NCBI RefSeq assembly: GCF_014764505.1
Contig: NZ_JACXWX010000036.1
Location: 1-44,423 of the forward strand
Direction of reading: 5' to 3'
DNA length: 44,423 nucleotides
Source of the DNA: Phormidium tenue FACHB-886
GTDB taxonomy: Bacteria; Cyanobacteriota; Cyanobacteriia; Elainellales; Elainellaceae
Shown: positions 25,970-34,801 of the stretch, piece after piece
Numbering within the stretch: the first letter of the stretch is position 1
How the letters are laid out: every line of letters starts with the position of its first letter
The notes under the pieces: model-generated
The model's database searches: none
Seen by the model: only the letters and a program-made list of their open reading frames with translations
What the model was told of the DNA's origin: nothing
Program-made: the position numbers and the translations under genes

Positions 25970-27019
25970 ATGCAGATTCAAGTTTTTAAAGTCCCTCAGC
26001 AGAGCCCAGATGATTTGACGGGTTTGGAAGCCCTAGTCGCCCAGCAGCAGCTTGACCCGCGCCAAATTGTCGCCATCTTGGGTAAAACTGAGGGCAACGG
26101 CTGCGTTAACGATTTTACTCGCGGCTTTGCCGTGCAGACGCTCAAGGCTTACCTGCGCGATCAGGCAGGGCAAGAAATTGCCGATCGCATAATTTATGTG
26201 ATGTCAGGCGGTACAGAAGGCGTGTTGAGTCCACATCTGACGGTGTTTACGCGGCAAGCTGACCCACCCGATGCGCCGAGACGCTGGGGGTTAGCGGTGG
26301 GCGTTAGCCGGACTCGCTCCTTCTCGCCTGCCGAAATTGGCACCGTGGCAATGGTGAAAACGGTGGCAGAAGCTGTGCAGGAGGCGATCGCTGAAGCGCA
26401 AATCGCGATAGCAGATGTGCATTTTGTCCAGATTAAATGTCCGCTCATCACATCGGGACAGAAGCAAGCTGCCTCCACTAAGACCAGCAGCTATCAGTCA
26501 ATGGCTTACTCGCGTGGAGCGGCGGCATTGGGTGTTGCTGTGGCGCTGGGCGAAGTTAAGTTAGCTGCCCTCAGCGATGCCGCTATCTGTGCAGATTACT
26601 CGCTCTATTCTGCTGTTGCCTCCACCTCGGCGGGCGTGGAGCTACAGCACTGCGAGATTATGGTTTTGGGTAATGCTCCAGATGTAACCAGTCCGTTTGT
26701 AATCGGGCACAGCGTCATGCAACATGCGCTGGATGCCCAAGCCATACAGCGGGCGATCGTCAGTACAGGACAGCCGATTGAACAGATCGTTAACATCTTC
26801 GCTAAAGCAGAAGCCGATCCGAGTGGGCAAATTTTGGGCTGCCGCCACACAATGCTAGATGACTCTGATATTAATCACACCCGCATGGCACGAGCTGTTG
26901 TGGGCACGGTGGTTGCAGCTCTAGTGCAAGACCCGATGGTGTATGTGTCAGGCGGTGCAGAGCATCAGGGTCCGCCGGGTGGTGGACCTGTGGCAGTAAT
27001 TGCAAGGCGTGTAGTGTAG
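25970..27019 (+). CDS. cyanuric acid hydrolase/barbiturase-family ring-opening amidohydrolase
   Basis: A 349-residue member of the AtzD/barbiturase family. Characterised members open cyanuric acid or barbituric acid rings. The threefold pseudo-symmetric fold carries three Lys/Ser sets. Candidates seen here are LGKTEGNGCVND, YVMSGGTEG, VQIKCPL, SAVASTSAGVEL, FAKAEADPSGQ and YVSGGAEHQGPPGGGPV. All sets look intact. The substrate cannot be decided from sequence, and a link to pyrimidine or triazine nitrogen use is possible. It follows ssb by 28 bp, and a 209-bp gap precedes nrdJ. The motif assignments come from family knowledge. Confidence 0.9.
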   Translation: MQIQVFKVPQQSPDDLTGLEALVAQQQLDPRQIVAILGKTEGNGCVNDFTRGFAVQTLKAYLRDQAGQEIADRIIYVMSGGTEGVLSPHLTVFTRQADPPDAPRRWGLAVGVSRTRSFSPAEIGTVAMVKTVAEAVQEAIAEAQIAIADVHFVQIKCPLITSGQKQAASTKTSSYQSMAYSRGAAALGVAVALGEVKLAALSDAAICADYSLYSAVASTSAGVELQHCEIMVLGNAPDVTSPFVIGHSVMQHALDAQAIQRAIVSTGQPIEQIVNIFAKAEADPSGQILGCRHTMLDDSDINHTRMARAVVGTVVAALVQDPMVYVSGGAEHQGPPGGGPVAVIARRVV

Positions 27020-27228
27020 TTCTAGGACTAGGCTTGCTGATTGAGTTCACGCTACCTATAGCGATTAATTCTTTAGAAGGTGTTCAATTCCGCTAGATAT
27101 AGGGTATAAGAGTCTTCTTAGGCAAAATTGTCTAACGTTATTGGATGAAGCGAATTGCTTGGAATTGATCCACAGATTTTTAGCCGATTGGTTTGCTTCC
27201 CTGACTCTCTATCTCTGAGGACTCTTTC

Positions 27229-30200
27229 ATGGTTCAAGACATCGAACGCACTCGTTCTGCAAGCTGGTTCCCAGACAGCGCGCCTGCTGCCAATCCTGTG
27301 TTCTTCCGAACCTACAGCCGTCGGGGAGAAAAGGCAGCAAATGTGCGAGAAACGTGGGAAGAAGTTTGCGATCGCACCCTGCGCGGCATCACTGAGCTAG
27401 GTAACCTCACGCCAGAAGAAGCTGCGCTAATTGACCAGATGCAGCGGCAGCTCAAAAGCTTGCCCTCCGGACGCTGGCTATGGGTCGGCGGCACAAGCTG
27501 GATTAGCAAATCAGAAAATTTTTCTGGCGCATACAACTGCACCAGCACCAACGTTGTGGACTGGCGATCGTTTGGCTTAATGATGGATCTGGCCATGATG
27601 GGCTGCGGCACAGGTGCAGTTTTAGAGCCACATTACATTAGCCAATTGCCATCCATCCGCAATCGCATCTCCGTTGACACAGAAGGCGAAATCGGCACAA
27701 CCCCACCTGACCAACGCCAAGATACAACTCAAGTCACGATCGACGGCAACCAGGTGAAAATCCAGGTGGGCGATAGCCGCTGTGGCTGGGTCGATTCCTA
27801 CCAAACGCTGCTAGAGCTTTCCACAGACGATCGCTTCACAGACGAAGTGCAAGTCACCATTAACCTGAGCCACGTCCGTCCCGCAGGAGAGCGGTTGAAA
27901 GGCTTTGGCGGTATGGCAAACCCAATTCGGTTGCCGCAGCTCTACAATCGCTGCGCCATCATCTTGAACAAGGCGATCGGGCGGCAGCTGACGGCGATTG
28001 AGTGCTGTCTGCTGATCGATGAGGCGGCTGCCTGCGTGGTAGCAGGAAATATCCGTCGCTGCTTACCAGAAGATGCGTTAGTACACACCTCGCAAGGGCT
28101 TGTGCCGATCAAAGAGGTACAAATTGGGGATCTGGTGCAGACGCCCTTAGGCTTCCGGCGAGTGGTAGACAAGTTTGATCAGGGATATCAAGATGTCTAC
28201 GAAATTGACACTAACGCTTCAGCCCCACGCGCCACGCTAAATCACCGCCAAGCTGTGCTGGCTACTGCACAGGGTGACGTTGTTTGGAAGCATCTGGCAG
28301 ACTTGGCGCCGGGCGATCGACTGATGCATAACACCCAAGTTCTGCCCGGAACTATCACACATTTACCAGAGGACTTTACTGCCACCCGCCCCGCTCAAAG
28401 CAGAACAGCGAAGCCAATCGTCATTCCAGATCTGACGCCAGAAGTGGCTTGGTTAATTGGATTCACTCACGGCGATGGCTATGTGGCGCTAGGGCGTAAT
28501 AGGCATGGCAAGCCCTATGGCCGTGTGGAATGGGCAATGAACGGATTGGAGACCCAATTGTTGGCTGGTATCCGGCAGAAGATTGACGCCGCTTTAAAGC
28601 TGTTTGGGCTAGCCGCAACCCATGGCTTCGTTCGGGGAGAAAACACGGCAAAATCAATCTGCTCCTCAGTGAGGCTGGCAGAATACTTCAGCCAGCACAT
28701 TAAGCAGCCCAACACGCCGATCGAAGTTCCTACTTTCATTTTGCAAGGCACGGTAGATGTGCGGGCTGCTTATTTAGCTGGGCTGATGGACAGCGACGGT
28801 GCAGTCAATAATCGTCCGCCTCATTTGTTGACGACCGTGTATCGATCGTTTGCACGTCAGGTCGCCGCTGTTTTATCAAGCCTTGGCATTGCAGGTAGAT
28901 TAACCCTGACACAACCCCAAGAATCGAACTGGCAGGCAAAATACAACCTGACGCTTCCTGCTTTGAAAGAGCGTTATAACATGCTGATTGCCCCACATTC
29001 TGTTAAAGGAGTTTTGCGTCAGGGGCTGAAAATGTATGGCTTTACAGTACCTGGACGGCTGATGCGCGAAGCCTACACCTACAGTGAAATGCGTGGCATG
29101 GGCTTCCAAGGAGCAACGCAGGTAGATGCCAATTATGAGCGTTATGTGGCTGAAGCAGAGGTCAATTTGGATATTCCAGTGACCGTCAAAGGGCTGGGTA
29201 GCTATGACTATATGCGAACCTATGACATTGAGGTTGAAGAAGCCCATTGTTTCTATTGTGATGGCTATCTGACGCACAACAGCGCAGGGATGCGGCAAGG
29301 CGACAGCGAAGATACCACTTTCACAGGCGCAAAGGAAAACCTCTGGCAGCAAGATGACAACGGCAACTGGCGCATCGACCCCGAACGCGACGTGCTGCGC
29401 ATGGCAAATCACACCCGTGTGTTTCATCACAAGCCCACGCTAGAAGAATGCACCGAAGCCGTTCGCAAGCAGTTCTACTCGGGTGAAGGCGCAATCCAAT
29501 GGGCAGGAGAGGCGATCGCCCGCTCCAGCGCCGATTTGCTCACGACTCAGCCGCAAAAAGTCGAGTTTCTGCAAGCCTATGAACAGGGGCAAGGCAAGCA
29601 GTGGCTGCAGCAGCACTACCCAGACATGCCGACCGAGGAGATCGAACATCGGCTGGGGCGCTACGGGTTGAACCCCTGTGGCGAAATCATCGGAGAAAAC
29701 TTCCACTGCAACTTATCAGAAATTCACCTCAACCGGCTCGATCCACACAACCTCAAAGAGCAAGAAGCCGCTTTCACCGCTGGAGCGCTATCGGTGGCAG
29801 GCTTGCTCAACCACCGTTTCAACGAACCCCGCTATCAGCAGTCACGGCAGCTCGACCCGATCGTTGGCGTGTCCTTTACGGGGCTCTTCGACTTCTTCGT
29901 TCATGCCTTTGGCGTGGAATGGCTGCACTGGTGGGAGCAAGGACGACCCGACACAATTACAGGGCTACAGTTCAAGCAAAAAGAGCAAGACTATTTGAGC
30001 CGCTGGAAAGAGATTGTGCATCGGGTGGTAGGCGAATATTGCGATCGCCACGGGCTACGCCGCCCCAACCGCTGCACCACCGTCCAGCCTGCCGGAACCA
30101 AAAGCCTGCTAACAGGTGCGAGTCCAGGTTGGCACCCGCCGAAAGCCCAGCGCTTCCTGCGGCGAATTACTTTCCGCAAAAACGATCCGGTGGCGATGGC

Positions 30201-30750
30201 TTGCTACGACTACGGCTACAAACTCATCCCCTCCCAGTCCGACAAAGACGAAAGCGGTCGCCTGCTAGATGACCCATTTGATCCGCGCTGTACGGAATGG
30301 CTGGTCGAGATTCCGGTCGAAGTATCCTGGGCAAACTTGCCAGGAGCCGATACAATCGACATCTCCAAATTCTCGGCGCTGGCGCAGATGGATTTCTATC
30401 TGCAAGTCCAGAAATACTACACGGCCCACAACACCTCAGCGACCATTGAACTGCGCGAACCGGAGATCGAGGCGCTGGCAGCGCGGATTCACCAGGCAAT
30501 TGAAACTGATGAAGGCTATATCTCGGCAGCGCTGCTGGCTCGCTTCGACGATCTGCAAACCTTTCCCCGTCTGCCGTTTGAGCCAATCTCAAAGCAGCAG
30601 TATGACCAAGCCTTGCAGGAGGTACGCAATCGCCGCCTGATCGAAGATTTCCATCAGTCACTCAGCCGCTATGACTCTGGTGAACTGCTAGAGGCAGGCC
30701 CTGCTGGCTGCGACAGCGACAAATGCATGCTGCCGGAACAGAAAAAGTAG
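27229..30750 (+). CDS. nrdJ: adenosylcobalamin-dependent ribonucleoside-triphosphate reductase with intein
   Basis: Class II ribonucleotide reductase makes dNTPs using a B12-generated thiyl radical. The precursor is 1173 residues. Residues 278-684 are an intein, so the spliced enzyme is 766 residues, close to the monomeric Lactobacillus-type enzyme. Expected cysteines are present. Cys104 (AYNCTSTN) and Cys828 (FHCNLSE) are the likely redox pair. Cys817 (NPCGEI) is the likely thiyl-radical residue, position 410 after splicing. Cys1161 and Cys1166 (CDSDKC) match the C-terminal reductant pair in spacing. The substrate-binding region LCPAGTKS-like reads QPAGTKSLLTGASPG. No cobalamin riboswitch or NrdR box is visible upstream. 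A strong terminator follows. Confidence 0.95.
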   Translation: MVQDIERTRSASWFPDSAPAANPVFFRTYSRRGEKAANVRETWEEVCDRTLRGITELGNLTPEEAALIDQMQRQLKSLPSGRWLWVGGTSWISKSENFSGAYNCTSTNVVDWRSFGLMMDLAMMGCGTGAVLEPHYISQLPSIRNRISVDTEGEIGTTPPDQRQDTTQVTIDGNQVKIQVGDSRCGWVDSYQTLLELSTDDRFTDEVQVTINLSHVRPAGERLKGFGGMANPIRLPQLYNRCAIILNKAIGRQLTAIECCLLIDEAAACVVAGNIRRCLPEDALVHTSQGLVPIKEVQIGDLVQTPLGFRRVVDKFDQGYQDVYEIDTNASAPRATLNHRQAVLATAQGDVVWKHLADLAPGDRLMHNTQVLPGTITHLPEDFTATRPAQSRTAKPIVIPDLTPEVAWLIGFTHGDGYVALGRNRHGKPYGRVEWAMNGLETQLLAGIRQKIDAALKLFGLAATHGFVRGENTAKSICSSVRLAEYFSQHIKQPNTPIEVPTFILQGTVDVRAAYLAGLMDSDGAVNNRPPHLLTTVYRSFARQVAAVLSSLGIAGRLTLTQPQESNWQAKYNLTLPALKERYNMLIAPHSVKGVLRQGLKMYGFTVPGRLMREAYTYSEMRGMGFQGATQVDANYERYVAEAEVNLDIPVTVKGLGSYDYMRTYDIEVEEAHCFYCDGYLTHNSAGMRQGDSEDTTFTGAKENLWQQDDNGNWRIDPERDVLRMANHTRVFHHKPTLEECTEAVRKQFYSGEGAIQWAGEAIARSSADLLTTQPQKVEFLQAYEQGQGKQWLQQHYPDMPTEEIEHRLGRYGLNPCGEIIGENFHCNLSEIHLNRLDPHNLKEQEAAFTAGALSVAGLLNHRFNEPRYQQSRQLDPIVGVSFTGLFDFFVHAFGVEWLHWWEQGRPDTITGLQFKQKEQDYLSRWKEIVHRVVGEYCDRHGLRRPNRCTTVQPAGTKSLLTGASPGWHPPKAQRFLRRITFRKNDPVAMACYDYGYKLIPSQSDKDESGRLLDDPFDPRCTEWLVEIPVEVSWANLPGADTIDISKFSALAQMDFYLQVQKYYTAHNTSATIELREPEIEALAARIHQAIETDEGYISAALLARFDDLQTFPRLPFEPISKQQYDQALQEVRNRRLIEDFHQSLSRYDSGELLEAGPAGCDSDKCMLPEQKK
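28060..29280 (+). other. intein with LAGLIDADG endonuclease, in nrdJ
   Basis: In-frame 407-residue insertion. Block A begins with Cys1 (CLPEDALVHTSQGLVPI). Block B has the conserved His in ATLNHRQAVL. The endonuclease motifs are LIGFTHGDGYV and YLAGLMDSDGAV, each with its acidic residue. Block F reads TYDIEVEEAHCFYCDG and block G ends in THN, with Ser as the +1 extein residue. All chemistry residues for splicing are present, so splicing and homing activity are likely. The insertion interrupts AGNIRR|SAGMR of the reductase. The intein lacks a complete GCGATCGC, unlike the flanking exteins, which fits later acquisition but is weak evidence at this length. Confidence 0.95.
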
Positions 30751-31084
30751 TGCCATAGCAAAAAGTAAACTTTAAATTCCCCCAGGTTTTGAGCGGCAGC
30801 ATGAAGCTTTGCCATTCAAAATCTGGGGGTTTATTAAATGGGCAAGAATCACCGTAAAATAGGCGGGTAGTTTCGCTTGGGTTTCGCAACTTTGCATTTT
30901 TGCACCCTGCGCTTAAGCGTGAGGCGCTTTATACGAAAATGCAAAAATGCACTTTGGCAGCGCGTTCCGCTGCTAAAGCTAGTTCAAGAGATTCTATTTA
31001 AAGCATTTCTGGGTGTATCCGTTCAACATAACTCAATCATTCCAACTTCTAATACATTCCGTAGACATCAACCCTACATAAACT
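30751..31084. other. intergenic region between nrdJ and the RTX gene
   Basis: This 334-bp gap holds the nrdJ terminator, then a perfect 12-bp inverted repeat, TGCATTTTTGCA (30893-30904) and TGCAAAAATGCA (30940-30951). Between the arms lies the palindrome CGCTTAAGCG (30910-30919). No gene is seen. The repeat lies about 135 bases before the RTX start, so it may be a leader hairpin or an operator. Confidence 0.6.
30779..30836 (+). terminator. nrdJ terminator
   Basis: CCCCCAGGTTTTGA (30779-30792) pairs with TCAAAATCTGGGGG (30816-30829), 14 bp with one mismatch, and TTTATT follows. It begins 29 bases after the nrdJ stop. Confidence 0.9.
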
Positions 31085-32023
31085 ATGAATACGGTTTCAG
31101 GATCGACCGGCAATGACTTTATCGCTGGATCAGGCGACGCAGAACTGATTGATGGCTATGCTGGCGACGACACTATCTTTCCGGGTGCTGGCGACGACCA
31201 GATTGTCGGTGGAGAAGGCGCAGACGAAATTAAGTACAGCCCTGGCAATGACCTGATGCAGGGTAATAGTGGCAATGATCGCTACTTCGTCAACGACGCT
31301 GGGGATGTAGTGGTCGAGCTGCCGAACGAGGGCGATCTTGACCAGATCACAACGACTGTGAATAACTACGTCCTGCCCCTCAATGTAGAAGTTCTGTACT
31401 TGGAGGGAGATGCCAAAACAGCAACAGGAAATCTACAAAACAACCGCATCATTGGGCTAGGAGCGGCAGGCACCACCCTTTTTGGGGATGCAGGCGATGA
31501 TTTCATCTCCGGTGGACTGGGTGCATGTCGTTTATATGGGAATGAAGGAAATGATGTTTTAACCGCGCAAACCGATCTGCTAGGCGATCTGCTAAGCGGC
31601 GGCAGCGGCAATGATGAGCTGATTGGCACTCAGGCAAACGATCAACTTGTGGGTGGGTCTGACGATGATTTGATATATGGGTTCTCTATCAGTACAGCCA
31701 GCGATATTCTAACTGGCATTGACACAGCAACTGGCGGCGGTGGAGCCGACATCTTTGATCTTGGCGGCAAGCCGACTGTTCCCATTAGCTCGGCTGCTGT
31801 TAGCACCAGTCCAATCGGCTATTTAGGCGCAGGGCACATGCTCATCACAGATTTTAGCCGAGCGCAGGGCGATAAAATTTGGGCTGACCTCAGTGCAACC
31901 TACAGCCTCTCAGAATCAAACGGGAATACCGTGATCGCTATTGGTACAGATTTAGTGGCAGTTGTTCAAGGTGTGACTGGGCTATCGATCGCTGAAGATT
32001 TTATTGGCAGCCCTTCTCTTTGA
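31085..32023 (+). CDS. RTX-type calcium-binding repeat protein
   Basis: A 312-residue protein built mainly of GGxGxDxUx nonapeptide repeats, which form a Ca2+-binding parallel beta-roll in secreted proteins. Examples visible are GYAGDDTIF, GAGDDQIVG, GDAGDDFISG, GNEGNDVLTA and GGSGNDELIG. The first repeats start near residue 10, so there is no signal peptide, and export by a type I system through the C-terminus is expected for the family. The C-terminal 100 residues have FDLGGKP and ILITDFSRAQGDKIWADLS-like segments typical of the family tail. No catalytic domain is seen. Confidence 0.9.
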   Translation: MNTVSGSTGNDFIAGSGDAELIDGYAGDDTIFPGAGDDQIVGGEGADEIKYSPGNDLMQGNSGNDRYFVNDAGDVVVELPNEGDLDQITTTVNNYVLPLNVEVLYLEGDAKTATGNLQNNRIIGLGAAGTTLFGDAGDDFISGGLGACRLYGNEGNDVLTAQTDLLGDLLSGGSGNDELIGTQANDQLVGGSDDDLIYGFSISTASDILTGIDTATGGGGADIFDLGGKPTVPISSAAVSTSPIGYLGAGHMLITDFSRAQGDKIWADLSATYSLSESNGNTVIAIGTDLVAVVQGVTGLSIAEDFIGSPSL

Positions 32024-32084
32024 ATTCTGTGAGTTCTGTAGAGTTTCAATTTATAGCGCTATACGTATACGTCAGGACAAACCT

Positions 32085-32122
32085 TTTTGTGTAAAAGCTC
32101 TGCTATCCGGTTTTACACAAAA
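32085..32122 (+). terminator. hairpin after the RTX gene
   Basis: TTTTGTGTAAAA (32085-32096) pairs perfectly with TTTTACACAAAA (32111-32122). The stem is 12 bp and A/T-rich, starting 62 bases after the RTX stop. It is a weak but plausible terminator. Confidence 0.55.
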
Positions 32123-32165
32123 GAATTTTAATTCAGGCATGTAGCGCCATATAGCTACTGCTACA

Positions 32166-32220
32166 GCGTTTAGGGCAGAGATTGAGTGAACGGTGTTCAC
32201 CCAATCTCTGCCCTAAACGC
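32166..32220. repeat. 55-nt near-perfect hairpin
   Basis: GCGTTTAGGGCAGAGATTG (32166-32184) pairs perfectly with its complement at 32202-32220. After one mismatch, six more pairs (GTGAAC with GTTCAC) close over a 3-nt loop. This gives 25 pairs with one mismatch and no T-run. Both genes around it are on the plus strand. Confidence 0.95.
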
Positions 32221-32408
32221 ACTGGCAATCAGCTGTACCGTCGGCTGCAGTTCTTCAAATGCGTTGTTCAAATCACAGCGGAACTAAATCACCTTGCCCT
32301 AGTCATTAGGGTAAAGCTGGCACATAGACCTATTAAGCGATGGGGGAGAAATACCTCCCTATCTGCTCCAGTTTGCCATGCTCACCGCTTAGGCTATCAG
32401 GAGAATTT

Positions 32409-34562
32409 ATGGCTTATTCCGCCTCACACCAGAACTCTGCATCCACCCCCGATTTTGCTCGACAAAATCGCCTTAAACTTCAAACAAATAGCCCCCTAGA
32501 TTCTCGGCAGGAGGTGCAGCGCCAGTCGCGCCAGCGCGCTTCAGATAAGAGCAGCGCCAGTCAAAGAAATCAGGGCTTCCGCTTCTTAAAAAATCCTTAT
32601 TTGCAGATTCAATCCTCAGGCAGCCAAACGATGGGTGGTAATACCATGGGCAATGCCCAAAACCTGGGCAACTTGAGTGGCAAAGTCACTTACAGCCGCA
32701 ACGATGCGGTGGGAAGTAACAATCTCAGCGATTTTTATAAATTTACGCTATCCAAATCTTCTAGCTTCCAGGTCAAGCTAGACAAGCTAACAGGCAATGC
32801 AGACCTGTGGCTGCTCAAGGCAAACGGCAGCCGTGTTTCCAAGTCCAGCCGCAACGGCACCAAGAACGAACGTGTGCGGGGCAATCTGCGAGCAGGCACT
32901 TACTATGTGCAGGTAGCAACGGAAGATAATGCTGCCAGCTATTCTCTCAACATGGAGGGATCGGGTCGCTCCACCGATGCCGGAAACACTCGATCGGCTG
33001 CCCTCGATGCAGGCAACCTCAGCCGCACCCAGCGCCGCTATCGGGGACAGGTAGGCAGCAGCGACAGCGACGATTATTACAAAGTCAGTCTCTCAGAAGG
33101 CGGTACGCTCAAGGCAAATGCCAGCGGCATTAGTGGCGATATCGACCTACAAATTTTCAACAGCAATGGTGCCCAGATCGCCAAATCCACCAACACAGGC
33201 AGCGGCAATGAGTCGATTAGCCAAAGCATTTCGGCAGGCACCTATTTCGTGCGAGTTTCGCCCTTTGACAACAGCCAGTCCAACTACACGCTGGATATCT
33301 CTTCTAACTACACAGGCACACCCAACTCGCCGCTCTCTCCGCCAGACGATCCTTCCCCCGGTTCCAACCCTGACCCCATACCCGATCCCACGCCCAATCC
33401 TACTGGCGATCCGGGTAACACCCTGAGGAACGCTGAAGTAAAATCTTCTACCTTCTCGCGGACTCAGCAGGTGAACCAAGATGACCTCGATTATTACCGC
33501 TTCAATGTCAATCAGTCGGGTGTGTTTACCGCCAATCTGACGGGTCTATCAGGCGATGCCGATGTTCGCCTGATTCAAGACAAGAATAACAATGGCTCGA
33601 TCGATCAAGGCGAAGTACTAGCGTGGCAATGGGAATGGGGCAACAGCAATGAATCCATTCGCAAATTTCTGAATGCTGGAAACTACTATCTAGAAGTGAA
33701 GGGCTACGGTACTTCAATGAAGGATTACACGCTGGGCACTAACTTTAGTGCAGGCAGCAGTGATAATCGTAAGTTTGCCATTCAGATCAACTACAAGAAC
33801 GGTCTGGAGAATCTGGGCACTACCGCGCGCAATGCCCTAGAAGATGCTGCTAGATATTGGGAAAATGTGGTTAGCCACAGTAGCTTCAATGGGGTTCATA
33901 ACCTGTCGATCGACGCGGTAGGGCTGAACAGCGCTCAAGAGTGGCTAGCGGCTGCCACCAATAAATCAGGTCAAGCCGATGCCAGCGGCAAGTGGATGCC
34001 GACCACGGGCGAAGTGCGGATCAACACCAGCTATACCAGCACCTACAACAACAACCCCAACTATCTGCGCGATGTACTGATTCACGAATTTGGGCATGTG
34101 CTCGGCATTGGCACCCTGTGGGAGAAGAACGGACGCAGCTATGTCGATCGCAACTCTGGCTCCTACAAAGCAGACAGCTACGCAGGCAAAGCCTACGGCG
34201 AACTGCTAGGAACCTACACGCCAACAGCCATTCCGGTAGAGGCTCGCTACTTCGGACACTGGGATGAAAACAAGTTCCAGGATGAGCTGATGACTCCCTA
34301 TGCTGAACGCCAAGGCACCAAAATGCCGCTGAGCCAGATCACGATCGCCTCGCTGCGCGACATTGGCTGGAATGTGAACTATGGAGCAGCCGAAACCTAT
34401 ACGACCAATCTGGCAGTCATGAGCCCAGAAGGGTTGCAGCAAGATGCATCGACCGTTAGCACGCCCAAGTGCCGCTGCCCGCTTTGCTCAGGTGCAAAAG
34501 AAGCGCTGGGCTTGGATTTGGTAGGTTCGACTAGCTTGAGCGACGCGATCGCTGCCAGCTAG
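32409..34562 (+). CDS. PPC-domain metalloprotease (leishmanolysin-like zinc motif)
   Basis: A 717-residue protein. ATG 32409 is chosen because AGGAGA stands seven bases upstream. The frame is open to 32340 but without an SD. The N-terminal ~70 residues are polar and disordered, with no signal peptide. Three PPC-type beta domains follow (about residues 75-170, 180-300 and 345-450), separated by a Pro-rich spacer. Residues about 465-680 are a zinc metallopeptidase with HEFGHVLGIGTLW and a downstream His in FGHWDE next to ELMTPYAE, the third ligand and Met-turn pattern of the leishmanolysin (M8) group. The C-terminus carries KCRCPLC. It probably acts outside the cell. Confidence 0.85.
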   Translation: MAYSASHQNSASTPDFARQNRLKLQTNSPLDSRQEVQRQSRQRASDKSSASQRNQGFRFLKNPYLQIQSSGSQTMGGNTMGNAQNLGNLSGKVTYSRNDAVGSNNLSDFYKFTLSKSSSFQVKLDKLTGNADLWLLKANGSRVSKSSRNGTKNERVRGNLRAGTYYVQVATEDNAASYSLNMEGSGRSTDAGNTRSAALDAGNLSRTQRRYRGQVGSSDSDDYYKVSLSEGGTLKANASGISGDIDLQIFNSNGAQIAKSTNTGSGNESISQSISAGTYFVRVSPFDNSQSNYTLDISSNYTGTPNSPLSPPDDPSPGSNPDPIPDPTPNPTGDPGNTLRNAEVKSSTFSRTQQVNQDDLDYYRFNVNQSGVFTANLTGLSGDADVRLIQDKNNNGSIDQGEVLAWQWEWGNSNESIRKFLNAGNYYLEVKGYGTSMKDYTLGTNFSAGSSDNRKFAIQINYKNGLENLGTTARNALEDAARYWENVVSHSSFNGVHNLSIDAVGLNSAQEWLAAATNKSGQADASGKWMPTTGEVRINTSYTSTYNNNPNYLRDVLIHEFGHVLGIGTLWEKNGRSYVDRNSGSYKADSYAGKAYGELLGTYTPTAIPVEARYFGHWDENKFQDELMTPYAERQGTKMPLSQITIASLRDIGWNVNYGAAETYTTNLAVMSPEGLQQDASTVSTPKCRCPLCSGAKEALGLDLVGSTSLSDAIAAS

Positions 34563-34585
34563 AGAAGTGACAAGAGAGGGACAAC

Positions 34586-34616
34586 AAGAGGCATGGGCAA
34601 CCCTGCCTCTTTTCCT
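34586..34616 (+). terminator. metalloprotease terminator
   Basis: AAGAGGCATGGG (34586-34597) pairs with CCCTGCCTCTT (34601-34611), with one bulged T, and TTCCTTT follows. It is 23 bases beyond the stop. Confidence 0.75.
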
Positions 34617-34801
34617 TTGGGGCTGTACTTGTAAGTGGACAAAAAAGCAAGACGCACAGGCTGTTTTTTGATAGTTAATGAACTTTTCAACAATTTTTCG
34701 GCGTGTAGTCTACAAGACCTGACAATGCCGAAAAAATCAGGTAGATCTAGGTGCGGTACACGCAAGTCTCGATCGCCCATCAGCTCCCTCAAAGATTCTC
34801 T

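Larger units (their letters stand above)
32024..32408. other. intergenic region with two hairpins upstream of the metalloprotease
   Basis: A 385-bp gap. It holds the RTX terminator-like hairpin and the exceptionally strong inverted repeat at 32166-32220 described separately. The palindrome TATACGTATA (32060-32069) also lies here. No gene is seen. Confidence 0.6.

Noticed and set aside
27020-27228. Possible cobalamin riboswitch or NrdR box before nrdJ
   Set aside because: No B12-box-like conserved sequence and no paired NrdR motif could be found in the 209-bp leader.
29601-30272. Long alternative-frame ORF inside nrdJ
   Set aside because: It is a shadow of the reductase gene. Its product is arginine- and proline-rich with no domain, while the overlapping frame carries all expected catalytic residues.
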